Assembly: GCF_018613675.1 (NCBI RefSeq) | Contig: NZ_JAGGPQ010000012.1 | Span: 111,687-175,686, forward strand | Length of the DNA: 64,000 nucleotides | Source: Arthrobacter sp. ISL-85 | GTDB lineage: Bacteria; Actinomycetota; Actinomycetes; Actinomycetales; Micrococcaceae | Reading direction: 5' to 3' | In this document: positions 25,844 through 34,409 of the stretch, in pieces | Layout: every line of letters starts with the position of its first letter | Numbering within the stretch: the first letter of the stretch is position 1 | Made by a program: the position numbers and the translations under genes | The notes under the pieces: model-generated | Seen by the model: the letters and a program-made list of their open reading frames with translations, nothing else | Told to the model about the DNA's origin: nothing | The model's database searches: none

Positions 25844-27592
25844 ATGGCCAAGGAACTTGCCACCCAGCTCATCGAACAACTCCAGGCTGCCGGCGTGCAG
25901 CGGATCTACGGGATTGTGGGCGACAGCCTCAACCCGATCGTGGACGCCGTCCGGCAAACGGGAGGTTCCGCGAAGGGCGGCATCGACTGGATCCACGTCC
26001 GCCATGAGGAAGCCGCCGCCTTTGCTGCCGCCGCCGAAGCGCAGCTCACCGGCAAGCTTGCCGTGTGCGCGGGTTCCTGCGGCCCCGGAAACCTGCACCT
26101 GATCAACGGGCTCTACGACGCTAACCGCTCCGGCGCGCCCGTGCTGGCCATCGCCTCGCACATCCCCAGCAAGCAGATCGGCAGCAGTTTCTTCCAGGAA
26201 ACCCACCCGGACCGGCTGTTCAACGAATGCTCGGTGTACTCGGAGCTGGTCAGCACCGCAGAGCAGGCGCCCCGGGTGGTGCACAGCGCCATCCAGCACG
26301 CGCTGGGACTTGGGGGAGTCGCCGTCGTCACCCTGCCCGGTGACATCGCCGGGCTGGAGGCCGTAGGCCCCACGCCGCTTCCCGCCACATTCCGTCCTGC
26401 CAGCCTGGTCCCGGACCCGGAGAGCGTCCAGGCGCTTGCGGACGCGATCAACGACGCCGGCAAGGTGGCCATCTTCGCGGGCGCCGGCGTGGAAGGGGCG
26501 CACAGTGAGCTGATGGCGCTCGCCGAGTTGGCCAAGGCGCCGGTGGGCCACTCGCTGCGCGGCAAGGATTTTGTCCAGTACGACAACCCGTTCGATATCG
26601 GCATGACCGGACTGCTGGGCTACGGGGCCGCGGCTGAAGGCATTGAGGACGCCGACCTGCTGATCCTCCTGGGCACCGACTTCCCGTATGACCAGTTCCT
26701 CCCGGACACCCGGACAGCGCAGGTGGACCGGGCGGCGCAGCGGCTGGGCCGGCGGACCGACGTCGACATTGCCGTCCACGGCGACGTTCTGCCCACATTG
26801 CGCGCGCTGATCCCGCTGGTGAAGGCCAAGAAGAGCCGCCGGTTCCTGGACCAGATGCTGAAGAAGCACGACCGGCTCATGAACAAGGCCGTGGGCGCCT
26901 ACACCCGCAAGGTGGAGAAGAAGCAGCCCATCCACCCGGAGTACGCGGCGTCCCTGCTGGACCAGCTGGCCGCGGAGGACGCCATCTTCACCGCGGACAC
27001 CGGCATGTGCAACGTCTGGACCGCGCGCTACATCAACCCGCTGGGCACCCGGCGACTGATCGGGTCCTTCCTTCACGGCTCCATGGCCAACGCCCTCCCG
27101 CACGCCGTTGGCGCGCAGCTGGCGTATCCGGGACGGCAGGTCATTTCGGTTTCGGGCGACGGCGGCCTGTCCATGATGCTGGGCGAGCTCATCACCTTGG
27201 CCGCGTACAAGCTGCCGGTCAACGTGGTGGTGTTCAACAACTCCACCCTGGGCATGGTGAAGCTCGAGATGCTGGTGGACGGGCTTCCCGACTTTGGCGT
27301 GGACGTGCCGGACGCCAACTACGCCGCCGTGGCAGAGGCGCTGGGACTCCACGCTGTCCGTGTCACGGACCCCGGGAAGATCGAGGCGGCGTACCGGGAG
27401 GCGTTCGCGCACCCCGGCCCCTCGCTGGTGGAGCTGATCACCGATCCCAATGCGCTGTCCATCCCGCCCAAGATCTCCGGATCGCAGGTGATCGGGTTCG
27501 CCACCGCGATGTCCAAGGTGGTCCTCAACCGCGGGGCGGGCGAGGCCGTGAGCATGGCGCGCAGCAACCTGCGGAACATCCCCCGGCGCTAG
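25844..27592 (+). CDS. poxB: Pyruvate dehydrogenase (quinone) / pyruvate oxidase, TPP-dependent
   Basis: The 582-aa product follows the TPP-enzyme order: an N-terminal PYR domain (GIVGDSLNPIVDAV, RHEEAAAFAAAAEA with the catalytic Glu), a central FAD-type domain, and a C-terminal TPP domain with GDGGLSMMLGEL..VVVFNNSTLGMVKLE. It matches PoxB, which oxidatively decarboxylates pyruvate to acetate and CO2, passing electrons to menaquinone at the membrane. GGGAG precedes ATG 25844 by nine bases. Its place beside acetate and carboxylate genes fits overflow metabolism. It converges on the ThiD-type kinase. Confidence 0.93.
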   Translation: MAKELATQLIEQLQAAGVQRIYGIVGDSLNPIVDAVRQTGGSAKGGIDWIHVRHEEAAAFAAAAEAQLTGKLAVCAGSCGPGNLHLINGLYDANRSGAPVLAIASHIPSKQIGSSFFQETHPDRLFNECSVYSELVSTAEQAPRVVHSAIQHALGLGGVAVVTLPGDIAGLEAVGPTPLPATFRPASLVPDPESVQALADAINDAGKVAIFAGAGVEGAHSELMALAELAKAPVGHSLRGKDFVQYDNPFDIGMTGLLGYGAAAEGIEDADLLILLGTDFPYDQFLPDTRTAQVDRAAQRLGRRTDVDIAVHGDVLPTLRALIPLVKAKKSRRFLDQMLKKHDRLMNKAVGAYTRKVEKKQPIHPEYAASLLDQLAAEDAIFTADTGMCNVWTARYINPLGTRRLIGSFLHGSMANALPHAVGAQLAYPGRQVISVSGDGGLSMMLGELITLAAYKLPVNVVVFNNSTLGMVKLEMLVDGLPDFGVDVPDANYAAVAEALGLHAVRVTDPGKIEAAYREAFAHPGPSLVELITDPNALSIPPKISGSQVIGFATAMSKVVLNRGAGEAVSMARSNLRNIPRR

Positions 27593-27615
27593 CCGGGAAG
27601 CAAGGGCGGTGCCTC

Positions 27616-28473
27616 CTAGCGGGGGCCGCCCTGCCACAGGGCATCGAAGGGGGCGCCGGAGGCGACCCGGTTGCGGATGCCGGCAGTGACGAAGTCCTTG
27701 GCGGTCCGGGCCGCTTCCAGGGGACTGGCACCCTTGGCGAGTTCGGCCGTCACGGCGGCGGCCAGCGAGCAACCGGCGCCGGAGACAGCCACCTCGCCCA
27801 CCTTGGGAGCGCTGAGGACTTCCAGGGTGTCACCGTCGTAGAAAACGTCGACGGCGTCCGGGCCTTCCAGCCGTACCCCGCCTTTGGCCAGGACTGCGGC
27901 GCCGCTGAGTTCGTGGATGCGGACGGCAGCGGCCTTCAGGGACTCGACGTCCGTGATCTCCAGGCCGGACAGCGACTCCGCCTCGAAGTGGTTGGGCGTG
28001 ACGAACGTGGCCAGTGGCAGGATCTGCGCCTTCAGCGCCTGGTCGGTGTCCAGCGCGTGGCCGGGCTCCTGGCCCTTGCAGATCAGCACCGGGTCCAGGA
28101 CCACATTGGCGAAGCTGTTCTCCTGCAGTGCCCCGGCCACGGTGCTGATGGTGGCCGGGCTGCCCAGCATGCCGATCTTGACCGTGTCCAAGGCTGAAGG
28201 CGCGCCCGACGCCGGGCCGTACGCCGCCGTCGTCGCCTCCAGTTGGTCCGCGATCACCTGCTGGTCCACCGGCACGAAGCGGTGGTTCCAGCTGTCCTTT
28301 GGGTCGAAGGAGACGATGCAGGTGAGGTTGGCAATGCCGAAGACGCCCAGTTCCTGGAAGGTCTTCAGGTCGGCCTGCGCACCGGCACCACCGGTGGCTT
28401 CAGAGCCGGCGATGGTCAGGACCACCGCGGGGCCGGTGGCGGACAGCGTTGCATCAGGGGAAACGGAAGTCAT
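27616..28473 (-). CDS. thiD: ThiD/PdxK-type kinase (hydroxymethylpyrimidine or pyridoxal kinase)
   Basis: The 285-aa ribokinase-fold product has LTIAGSEATGGAGAQADLKTF near the N-terminus, the family substrate-binding motif, VTPNHFEAESLSG centrally, and the anion-hole/catalytic region VSGAGCSLAAAVTAELA where the base is normally Asp. Here GAGCS replaces the common GTGCT; Cys at this site is known in pyridoxal-kinase-like members. The enzyme phosphorylates HMP(-P) for thiamine or pyridoxal for PLP; sequence alone does not decide. It is single, with no other thiamine genes nearby. Confidence 0.8.
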   Translation of the reverse strand: MTSVSPDATLSATGPAVVLTIAGSEATGGAGAQADLKTFQELGVFGIANLTCIVSFDPKDSWNHRFVPVDQQVIADQLEATTAAYGPASGAPSALDTVKIGMLGSPATISTVAGALQENSFANVVLDPVLICKGQEPGHALDTDQALKAQILPLATFVTPNHFEAESLSGLEITDVESLKAAAVRIHELSGAAVLAKGGVRLEGPDAVDVFYDGDTLEVLSAPKVGEVAVSGAGCSLAAAVTAELAKGASPLEAARTAKDFVTAGIRNRVASGAPFDALWQGGPR

Positions 28474-28530
28474 GCATCCATCCTGCCATCCGCCGTCGGA
28501 CTGCTGCTCGCTTGACTGCCCTGTACCTCA

Positions 28531-28624
28531 CGCCGGAATGGCGCCGGCACGCCGGAACTGTGCTGGCTCGCCGGAACTGTGCTGGGTCGCCGGAAAGAAC
28601 CGGCGGCCTGGTCCCGTTCCGGCG
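28531..28624. repeat. Periodic array with 19-bp unit, left of the AbiEi/DUF559 gene
   Basis: The 8-bp core CGCCGGAA occurs at 28531, 28550, 28569 and 28588, each exactly 19 bp from the last. The inverted core TTCCGGCG follows at 28617. The second and third units are almost identical (spacer CTGTGCTGGCT versus CTGTGCTGGGT). A matching mirror-symmetric array lies on the other side of the next gene at 29664-29738. Confidence 0.9.
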
Positions 28625-28646
28625 GCTTCGCTGGCCAGCGCCACGG

Positions 28647-29585
28647 CTACCGCCGGAGCGCTGCCAGGACACGGGCTTTGAACTCGTGTTCGTGGAAGAG
28701 GTCGGCCCATTTCACGCGCACGAAGGTCCAGCCGTTCTCGGTCAGGGCATTCTCGCGCTGCCGTTCCTTAAGCAGCACCTCGGGCGTTGGCCTGTAGTCG
28801 AAGTACTTCGCTTTCCCGTCGAATTCAAGTGCGACCTTTTTCTCCTTCCACGCGAAATCCAGGCGGTACTGGCCCGCGCGGGTAGCTACCGCGACCTGGG
28901 GTTCCGGCAGGGGAAGGTTCAGGCGTGCCAGGAGTTCGCGGGTGAGTGTCTCACCGGCTGACTCCGAACGTGGATCTGCGTGGGCGAGCGCCAGCCGGAG
29001 TGTACGGATCCCGCGGCGTCCCTGCAGGCCCTCAGCCATGCTTTCGATGAGGGCTTTGTCAGCACCGAGCCGGAGGGCGTGATCCATCAGAACCAGAGCT
29101 TGGCGGTAGCCCAGCATCATGGCGCAATCCACTACCGTCCGCTCCAGTGAGGTCACCCGGAGGCCGCCGAGAGTCACCACCTCCGGCCCGGTCCAGGGCC
29201 GGGTATGGCCGCGGACATCCTTGCCGAGCCGCTCGCTGGAGGGACTCCCCGGCAGCAGAAGGTGGATCTTGTCGTCAACATCCCACAGATACAAATCGTG
29301 CAGCCGGGCCGCGGAGGTGTGGCTGTACACATAGCCGCCCGTCGAGGTGGTCAGCGTCCCGTGCGCATGGGCGCGAATCAGTTGCCTGCTGCGAACAGGA
29401 GCCGTCTGCTTCTCCCACAGCTCAGCGCGGACGTAACAGCCGTGGCGAAGCCGGACAAGCTTCCCGTGGAGCACCAAGGCCTTAAGGGCCCTGGAATTGA
29501 GGCCCTTCTCGTGCAATTGCCCCGTTCGCCACAGGTTGCCGGTGCCCGGCAGGGCGGGGAGACGGACTGGTTGCTGTGGTGTCAT
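28647..29585 (-). CDS. AbiEi-like antitoxin domain plus DUF559 (Vsr-like endonuclease) protein, orphan
   Basis: The 312-aa product has an N-terminal winged-helix, AbiEi-like region (GQLHEKGLNSRALKALV, LVRLRHGCYV), a middle segment with TSLERTVVDCAM typical of the AbiEi family, and a C-terminal PD-(D/E)XK-like DUF559 domain (YRLDFAW with D243, VALEFDGK with E254 and K258, then RVKWADL). Such fusions are common in actinobacteria; function is unknown, with DNA cleavage or transcription control suggested. No AbiEii toxin adjoins. A GTG at 29612 is a possible earlier start. The gene is bracketed by 19-bp periodic arrays, implying it may be a mobile or hotspot insertion. Confidence 0.75.
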   Translation of the reverse strand: MTPQQPVRLPALPGTGNLWRTGQLHEKGLNSRALKALVLHGKLVRLRHGCYVRAELWEKQTAPVRSRQLIRAHAHGTLTTSTGGYVYSHTSAARLHDLYLWDVDDKIHLLLPGSPSSERLGKDVRGHTRPWTGPEVVTLGGLRVTSLERTVVDCAMMLGYRQALVLMDHALRLGADKALIESMAEGLQGRRGIRTLRLALAHADPRSESAGETLTRELLARLNLPLPEPQVAVATRAGQYRLDFAWKEKKVALEFDGKAKYFDYRPTPEVLLKERQRENALTENGWTFVRVKWADLFHEHEFKARVLAALRR

Positions 29586-29663
29586 CCCGACAGGATCCTG
29601 CCGCTGCGGCACCTCCGGAAGGCGCCGTCGTCGTCATGTGGAAAACGTCCCCGCTCCCGGGAC

Positions 29664-29738
29664 CGCCGGAAAGCGTCGGGATCGCCGGAAAGAGTCCGGA
29701 CCGCTGGAACGTTCCGGCGAGCCGGCAGCTTTCCGGCG
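29664..29738. repeat. Periodic array with 19-bp unit, right of the AbiEi/DUF559 gene, mirror-symmetric
   Basis: CGCCGGAA occurs at 29664 and 29683, and CGCTGGAA (one change) at 29702. Reverse cores TTCCGGCG occur at 29712 and 29731. All same-strand steps are exactly 19 bp. The centre at about 29710 makes a hairpin (CGCTGGAACGTTCCGGCG). Same core and step as 28531-28624. Confidence 0.9.
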
Positions 29739-29760
29739 AGTTCGTCGGCGCCCCGCCGGG

Positions 29761-30510
29761 TCAGCCCTTGAGCGTCCCGTCCAGCAACGCGCGCAGCTCC
29801 GTGAAGTGGCGCTCGGTGGCTTCGGGGTGGAAGGCCGAGGTGTCCGCCATGGTGTAGCCGTGCGGGGCACCTGCGTAGATTTCGTTGGATGCCTCCAGCC
29901 CTGCGTCCTTGAGCGTTTCACCCAGACGGGCAACGGCCTCGGGGGCCATGCTCCGGTCATGGTCCGCATGGCCGAACACGAAACGGGCCTTTGCATCCTT
30001 GAGCCCCAAGTGCGGGCTGTCCGGCTCATCCGTGGCCAGGCCGCCGCCGTGGAACCCGCCGCATGCTGCCACTACGTCGGGGTGCGAGGTGGCGGTGCGG
30101 ACAGCGAGCCGGGCGCCCATGCAGTAACCGGTGGTGCCGATGGGGCCGGGCGCCACGCCGTCGAGGGCCTCCAGGGTGGATACCCATACGTCAATGTCCG
30201 GGAGCGCCTTGTCCGAGGTGAGGCGCCCCACCCGGGGGAAAGCAGCCTTGCCGGCCGCCTCCCGGCCTTCCTGGGTGGACATGTCCAGTGCCGGGGCCAG
30301 TTCGGCGGCCGTTCCTTCCCGGTAGAACACGTTGGGAGCCAGCACCACGTAGCCCCAATCCGCGATGCGCTGGGCCATCTCCTCGATGCGCGGGCGCAGG
30401 CCGAACGCGTCCATGTAAAGGATTACGCCGGGGAACGGGCCGGTTCCGGTGGTTGGACGGACGACTAGGGCTTCGGCAGGGCCTTCTGTGGCCTGGATCT
30501 CGATGAGCAT
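29761..30510 (-). CDS. Dienelactone hydrolase family protein
   Basis: The 249-aa alpha/beta hydrolase has the DLH nucleophile Cys in GTTGYCMGARLAV, an acid in FGHADHDRSM, and the His in GAPHGYTM. The early VILYMDAFGLRP segment and the Glu/Arg positions fit the family. DLH enzymes open dienelactone in chloroaromatic degradation, but most genomic copies hydrolyse unknown esters or lactones. ATG 30510 gives the conserved MLIEIQATEG start. Downstream of tgt on the same strand with a 35-bp gap. Confidence 0.88.
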   Translation of the reverse strand: MLIEIQATEGPAEALVVRPTTGTGPFPGVILYMDAFGLRPRIEEMAQRIADWGYVVLAPNVFYREGTAAELAPALDMSTQEGREAAGKAAFPRVGRLTSDKALPDIDVWVSTLEALDGVAPGPIGTTGYCMGARLAVRTATSHPDVVAACGGFHGGGLATDEPDSPHLGLKDAKARFVFGHADHDRSMAPEAVARLGETLKDAGLEASNEIYAGAPHGYTMADTSAFHPEATERHFTELRALLDGTLKG

Positions 30511-30545
30511 TGGGTCAGGATAGCCGAGGCAGCAGGGAGCAACGT

Positions 30546-31832
30546 TCAGGAGTAGTAGCGGCCCAGGGTCTCGGCCTTGAAATCGAAGAAGGTGCCGGAC
30601 TCGATGGCCAGCCGGGCGTCGTCCACCATCTTCACCACGAACCGCTCGTTGTGGATGGAGATGAGGGTGGCGGACACCATTTCCTTGGCCTTGTAGAGGT
30701 GGTGGATGTATGCCCGGGAGTAGTTGGCGCAGGCGTAGCAGTCGCAGCCTTCCTGCAGCGGCCCAAAGTCGCGCTTGTACTTGGCGCCGGAGAGGTTGAA
30801 CCGGCCGTCCGGGGTGTAGAAGGCGGAGTTGCGCGCCACCCGGGTGGGGGAGACGCAGTCGAAGGTGTCCGCGCCGTTTTCGATGGCGGTGAAGATGTCG
30901 TCCGGCTCGGAGATGCCCAGCAGGTGCCGTGGCTTGTCCTCCGGCAATTCCTCGTTGCACCAGCGGACAATGGTGCCCAGGTTTTCCTTCTCCAGGGCCC
31001 CGCCGATGCCGAACCCGTCAAAGGGCATGGCGCCAAGGTCGCGGCAGGCTTTCCGGCGCAGGTCCTCGTACTGTGCCCCCTGGATCACGCCGAACAGCGC
31101 CTGGTACGGCTTGCCGGCTCGTTCCTCCGTCAGGCGGAAATGCTCCTCGAGGCACCGTTCAGCCCACAGCCGGGTGCGCTCCAGGGATTCCTCCTGGTAG
31201 CGCCGGGAGTTCTGCAGGGTGGTCAGCTCGTCGAACGCGAACATGATGTCCGCGCCGATCCGGTGCTGGACCTGCATGGAGATCTCGGGGGAGAAACGGT
31301 GGCGGTCCCCGTTCAGGTGGGACTTGAACCAGACGCCGTCGTCGTCAATGTGGGCCAGTCGTTCCTTGCCGGGAGCCACGGCGTCGTCCGGTCCGGAGGC
31401 GTCCACCGATGTCATGTCGATGACCTTCTTGAACCCGGAGCCCAGGCTCATCACCTGAAATCCGCCGGAGTCGGTGAAGGTGGGGCCGGACCAGTTCATG
31501 AAGGCACCCAGGCCGCCTGCCTCGTCCAGGATGTCCGCGCCGGGCTGCAGGTAGAGATGGTAGGCGTTGGCCAGCAGTGCCTGCGCGCCGAGGTCTGCCA
31601 TGGATTCCGGGAGCACGGCCTTCACGGTGGCCTTGGTGCCGACTGCGATGAAGGCAGGCGTCTGGATCTCGCCGTGCGGCGTGCTGATGGTACCGGTGCG
31701 GCCCAGAAATTCCCCGTCGTTTTCGGCCACTTGTGCTGCCGACGGCGGGCAGGACTCCGCCAGTCGGGTGCCTACCGTGAAGGAGAACTGTGATCGGGTT
31801 TCCGGCGGGGCGAAGGCGGGGTCGGCTGGCAC
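30546..31832 (-). CDS. tgt: tRNA-guanine transglycosylase
   Basis: The 428-aa product matches bacterial TGT. It contains VGTKATVKAV, the base-binding FTDSGGFQVMSLG, the nucleophile region IMFAFDELTT, and the zinc site GCDCYACANYSRAYIHH near the C-terminus. It exchanges guanine-34 of tRNAs for a queuine precursor. No other queuosine genes are in the window; many actinobacteria salvage queuine. The start is uncertain: GTG 31832 was chosen since no ATG begins the conserved region; an extension of about 25 codons is open upstream. Confidence 0.93.
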   Translation of the reverse strand: MPADPAFAPPETRSQFSFTVGTRLAESCPPSAAQVAENDGEFLGRTGTISTPHGEIQTPAFIAVGTKATVKAVLPESMADLGAQALLANAYHLYLQPGADILDEAGGLGAFMNWSGPTFTDSGGFQVMSLGSGFKKVIDMTSVDASGPDDAVAPGKERLAHIDDDGVWFKSHLNGDRHRFSPEISMQVQHRIGADIMFAFDELTTLQNSRRYQEESLERTRLWAERCLEEHFRLTEERAGKPYQALFGVIQGAQYEDLRRKACRDLGAMPFDGFGIGGALEKENLGTIVRWCNEELPEDKPRHLLGISEPDDIFTAIENGADTFDCVSPTRVARNSAFYTPDGRFNLSGAKYKRDFGPLQEGCDCYACANYSRAYIHHLYKAKEMVSATLISIHNERFVVKMVDDARLAIESGTFFDFKAETLGRYYS

Positions 31833-31931
31833 CGTACCAGTTTGCCAGCAAACCGCCCGGCCACCGTAAACCGCGGGGTGCCGGCAGCCCGCCGCCCTCA
31901 GCGGCACGGCACCGTCAGCTGGCCGGTTCCG

Positions 31932-32657
31932 TCAGCTGGCCGGTTCCGAGGACGGGTAGTTTTCGGCCCGCCAGGAATCCCAGGACGAGCGGATGGCGTC
32001 GAAAGTGCCGGCGCCAAGGTCGTACGTGGAAGCGATAACCAGCGAGCCGTCACCCTCCGCGCGGACATCCTTGATGGCCGGATGGTCGGCCACCACCAGC
32101 AGCCCCTCGCCGTGCTCCGCATAACTGTGCACCGTGAGCCCCAGCTGGTGGCTGGTCCGGTACCAGACCTTGCCGCTGATGTCCTCGCCGGTGCCCAGTG
32201 TCACCTGGTACGGCTCGCCCGGCGCCGGCAGGTCGGAGAGCCCCAGCTTCTCGATGGCCGAGCCCTTGCCCTCTGTGAGGTGCAGGAACAGCGTGTGCCG
32301 CTTGCCATGTGGGTGCCGTTCGAGGGCAAAGCGGAGCTGCTGCAGGAAGGTCAGCCAGCCTTGGGTGATGTCCTCGTCCCAGGCAGCCCATTCGGAGTCA
32401 TGGTCCACAGCGCCGCGCGTGACGCTGACCCGTGTTCCGCCCGCCTCCGGGTGGAGTTCGAACGTGTCCCCGCCGTGCACCGTGAGGCTCGTGTGGTCCG
32501 CAGACTCCTGCACATCGGAGAAGTAAATCTCCTTGATCTCGGACTCCAGGTCCTCCGCCTGCCAGCCATGCCACTGGGCCACCTTGGACGGCTCCCGCAG
32601 CATGGTCCAGACCTGCGGCGCGTCGGCGTTGATCACTACGCTGAGATTGTTGGTCAT
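31932..32657 (-). CDS. SRPBCC/AHSA1-type protein
   Basis: The 241-aa product begins MTNNLSVVINADAPQVWTMLREPSKVAQWHGW, the opening of a START/Bet v1-like lipid-pocket domain, with WDEDITQGWLTFLQQLRFALE as its C-terminal helix (about residues 94-115). A second, unrecognised ~110-residue half follows. Such proteins bind hydrophobic ligands or assist Hsp90; this one's role is unknown. It is a single gene between tgt and a DUF6707-like gene. Confidence 0.8.
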   Translation of the reverse strand: MTNNLSVVINADAPQVWTMLREPSKVAQWHGWQAEDLESEIKEIYFSDVQESADHTSLTVHGGDTFELHPEAGGTRVSVTRGAVDHDSEWAAWDEDITQGWLTFLQQLRFALERHPHGKRHTLFLHLTEGKGSAIEKLGLSDLPAPGEPYQVTLGTGEDISGKVWYRTSHQLGLTVHSYAEHGEGLLVVADHPAIKDVRAEGDGSLVIASTYDLGAGTFDAIRSSWDSWRAENYPSSEPAS

Positions 32658-32740
32658 AGCCCCGAATGTACGCCCCGGACATAGCCCCGGGTAGGGGTAA
32701 TTTCCCTTGGCCGGAAGCTGCCCGGAGGGCGCCCCCGCGG

Positions 32741-33772
32741 TCAGGAGCGGACGGCCTCCAGCTCATTGCTGATGCGCCGTTCCAGCTCCGGCGTCCCGAT
32801 GGTTTCCGAACCGCCGTGCGCCCGCAGGAACAGCAGGGATTCCAGCCGCAGCAGCCGCCATTCACGCTCGGCATCGTGGTTGGAGTTGTCGATGGAGCGG
32901 AAGATTTCCTTGTCGTACAGGTTGGGCTCATTGAGCGAGCGCTGCCGCACCTTGGCGGCCATGCGGGCCTTGAACGGGTCCGTCTCCTGGTTTTCCGGGG
33001 TGCGGATCAGTTTCTCGTAAACCTCGGCGCGTTCATCCTGGCCGTCCTGCCGGCAGATGTAGCTCGCCAGCGCCAGGGAGGCCTCCACTGAGGTCCACCG
33101 GCCCGGGTTCCCGTCATAGGGCAGCACCGTGATCAGGTCTGCCACCGACAGTGCGCCGTCGGCGTCCTTGAGCGTGACGAACAGTTCGTGCGCCAGGTCG
33201 CTGAGGTCCTTCAGGCAGCTTCCGGACTTGAAGTTGACGCCCTTGGACAGCCTGTCGGCCAGGAGCAGGACGCCCTCCGCGTCGGGGTGCGCCTCAGCGG
33301 CCGCCTCGACTACGGATTCGGGGGTCCCGGTAGGGGCCGGGATGAGGGCCAGTTCCTCCTCGCTGGGCCCGGTCGCTGCGGGCGGTACGGGCGGGAGGGG
33401 AGGTACGACGACGGCGGGCGCCACAGCGATCGGCCCGGTCCCGGCGCCGGGCTGCTCCTGCCGGAAATCGTTGGGTGCGGCGGTTTCCACCGGCGGCGTG
33501 GCCCCGGGAAGGCTGGCCGGCAGCGGAAGCTGGGTGACGTCGTCGTGCGTTCCATCCACAACGGTGACCATGGTGCCTATGGCCACCCGCAGCGTCCCGC
33601 CGCCGGAGAGGCTGGCCAGTACCAGTGCCGGCGAGCCGAAATCGTCGTGCTCAAGCTCCACCTGGTCGATTTCGGCGGTACGCCGGCCGTCCGGGAGGAG
33701 GATGTGGGTGCCGGTGGTCAGAGATCCAGCCTGCTGTTCACGGTGGTGCCTGGCGGCTGGTGTTTCGGTCAT
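32741..33772 (-). CDS. DUF6707-like conserved protein of unknown function
   Basis: The 343-aa product is soluble. Residues 1-75 resemble a small beta domain (GTHILLPDGRRTAEIDQVELE). A Pro/Ala-rich linker follows (about 85-150). The remaining helical part (about 155-343) includes ADRLSKGVNFKSGSCLKDLSDLAHELF and tetratricopeptide-like helices. I associate it with DUF6707 from memory of Arthrobacter annotations; no function is known. Upstream of the SRPBCC gene by 83 bp on the same strand. Confidence 0.6.
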   Translation of the reverse strand: MTETPAARHHREQQAGSLTTGTHILLPDGRRTAEIDQVELEHDDFGSPALVLASLSGGGTLRVAIGTMVTVVDGTHDDVTQLPLPASLPGATPPVETAAPNDFRQEQPGAGTGPIAVAPAVVVPPLPPVPPAATGPSEEELALIPAPTGTPESVVEAAAEAHPDAEGVLLLADRLSKGVNFKSGSCLKDLSDLAHELFVTLKDADGALSVADLITVLPYDGNPGRWTSVEASLALASYICRQDGQDERAEVYEKLIRTPENQETDPFKARMAAKVRQRSLNEPNLYDKEIFRSIDNSNHDAEREWRLLRLESLLFLRAHGGSETIGTPELERRISNELEAVRS

Positions 33773-33860
33773 GGGAGTCCTTAAGTTCTCTTGCGGTCCG
33801 CCCTACAGTCTACAAAGGCGGGCACTCAAAACCGGGGACCCCCACGTCCCGGCGGGGCTG

Positions 33861-34400
33861 TCAGAAACCCACACCCGCGAACGCCAGGGCCTGCCGGATG
33901 AGCCCCCCGCGGCCACCGGAAAACTCCATCTGGACGCCCGGGCTGAGGACTTCCTCCGGGGTCATCCACGTCAGTTCCAGGGCGTCCTGGCGCGGTTCGC
34001 ACTCGCCCGTGACCGGGATGACGTAGGCCAGGGCCACGGCGTGTTGCCGCTCGTCGGTGAAGCCTGTCTGGGACGGTGCGGGGAAGTATTCGGCCACCGT
34101 GAACGGCACGGGGCTGAGCGGCAGCTGTGGGAACGCCAGGGGGCCCAGGTCCTTTTCCATGTGCCGCAGCAGGGCGGCGCGGATGGTTTCGCGATAGATG
34201 ACCCGGCCGGACACCAGGGAACGCACCATGGTCCCGTCCGCATCCGCTTGCAGCAACGTTCCCACCTCGTTGACGTACCCCAGCGGGTCCAGCCGGACAG
34301 GCACCGCCTCCACGTACACCATGGGCAACCGCCCCCGCGCCTCAAAGAGGTCTTCTTCAGAGAGCCAGCCGGGATTCGGGTCAGGTGTGCGCACGTTCAT
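33861..34400 (-). CDS. NUDIX hydrolase family protein (DUF4916-like)
   Basis: The 179-aa product begins MNVRTPDPNPGWLSEEDL and contains the beta-strand pattern MVYVEAVPVRLDPLGYVNEVGTLL of a Nudix fold. The canonical GX5EX7REUXEEXGU box is not intact (visible: GRVIYRETIRAALLRHMEKDLG), so catalysis on nucleoside diphosphate substrates may be altered or lost. It ends 10 bp before the VOC gene's stop on the same strand, so they may be co-transcribed. Confidence 0.72.
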   Translation of the reverse strand: MNVRTPDPNPGWLSEEDLFEARGRLPMVYVEAVPVRLDPLGYVNEVGTLLQADADGTMVRSLVSGRVIYRETIRAALLRHMEKDLGPLAFPQLPLSPVPFTVAEYFPAPSQTGFTDERQHAVALAYVIPVTGECEPRQDALELTWMTPEEVLSPGVQMEFSGGRGGLIRQALAFAGVGF

Positions 34401-34409
34401 GCTTAAGTT

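Noticed and set aside
24380..27592. A 1070-residue open frame on the + strand
   Set aside because: It runs out of frame through the MHS permease, then joins the true poxB frame; only the poxB part has protein family motifs and a ribosome site.
28647..29585. AbiE toxin-antitoxin system
   Set aside because: No AbiEii nucleotidyltransferase toxin gene lies on either side.
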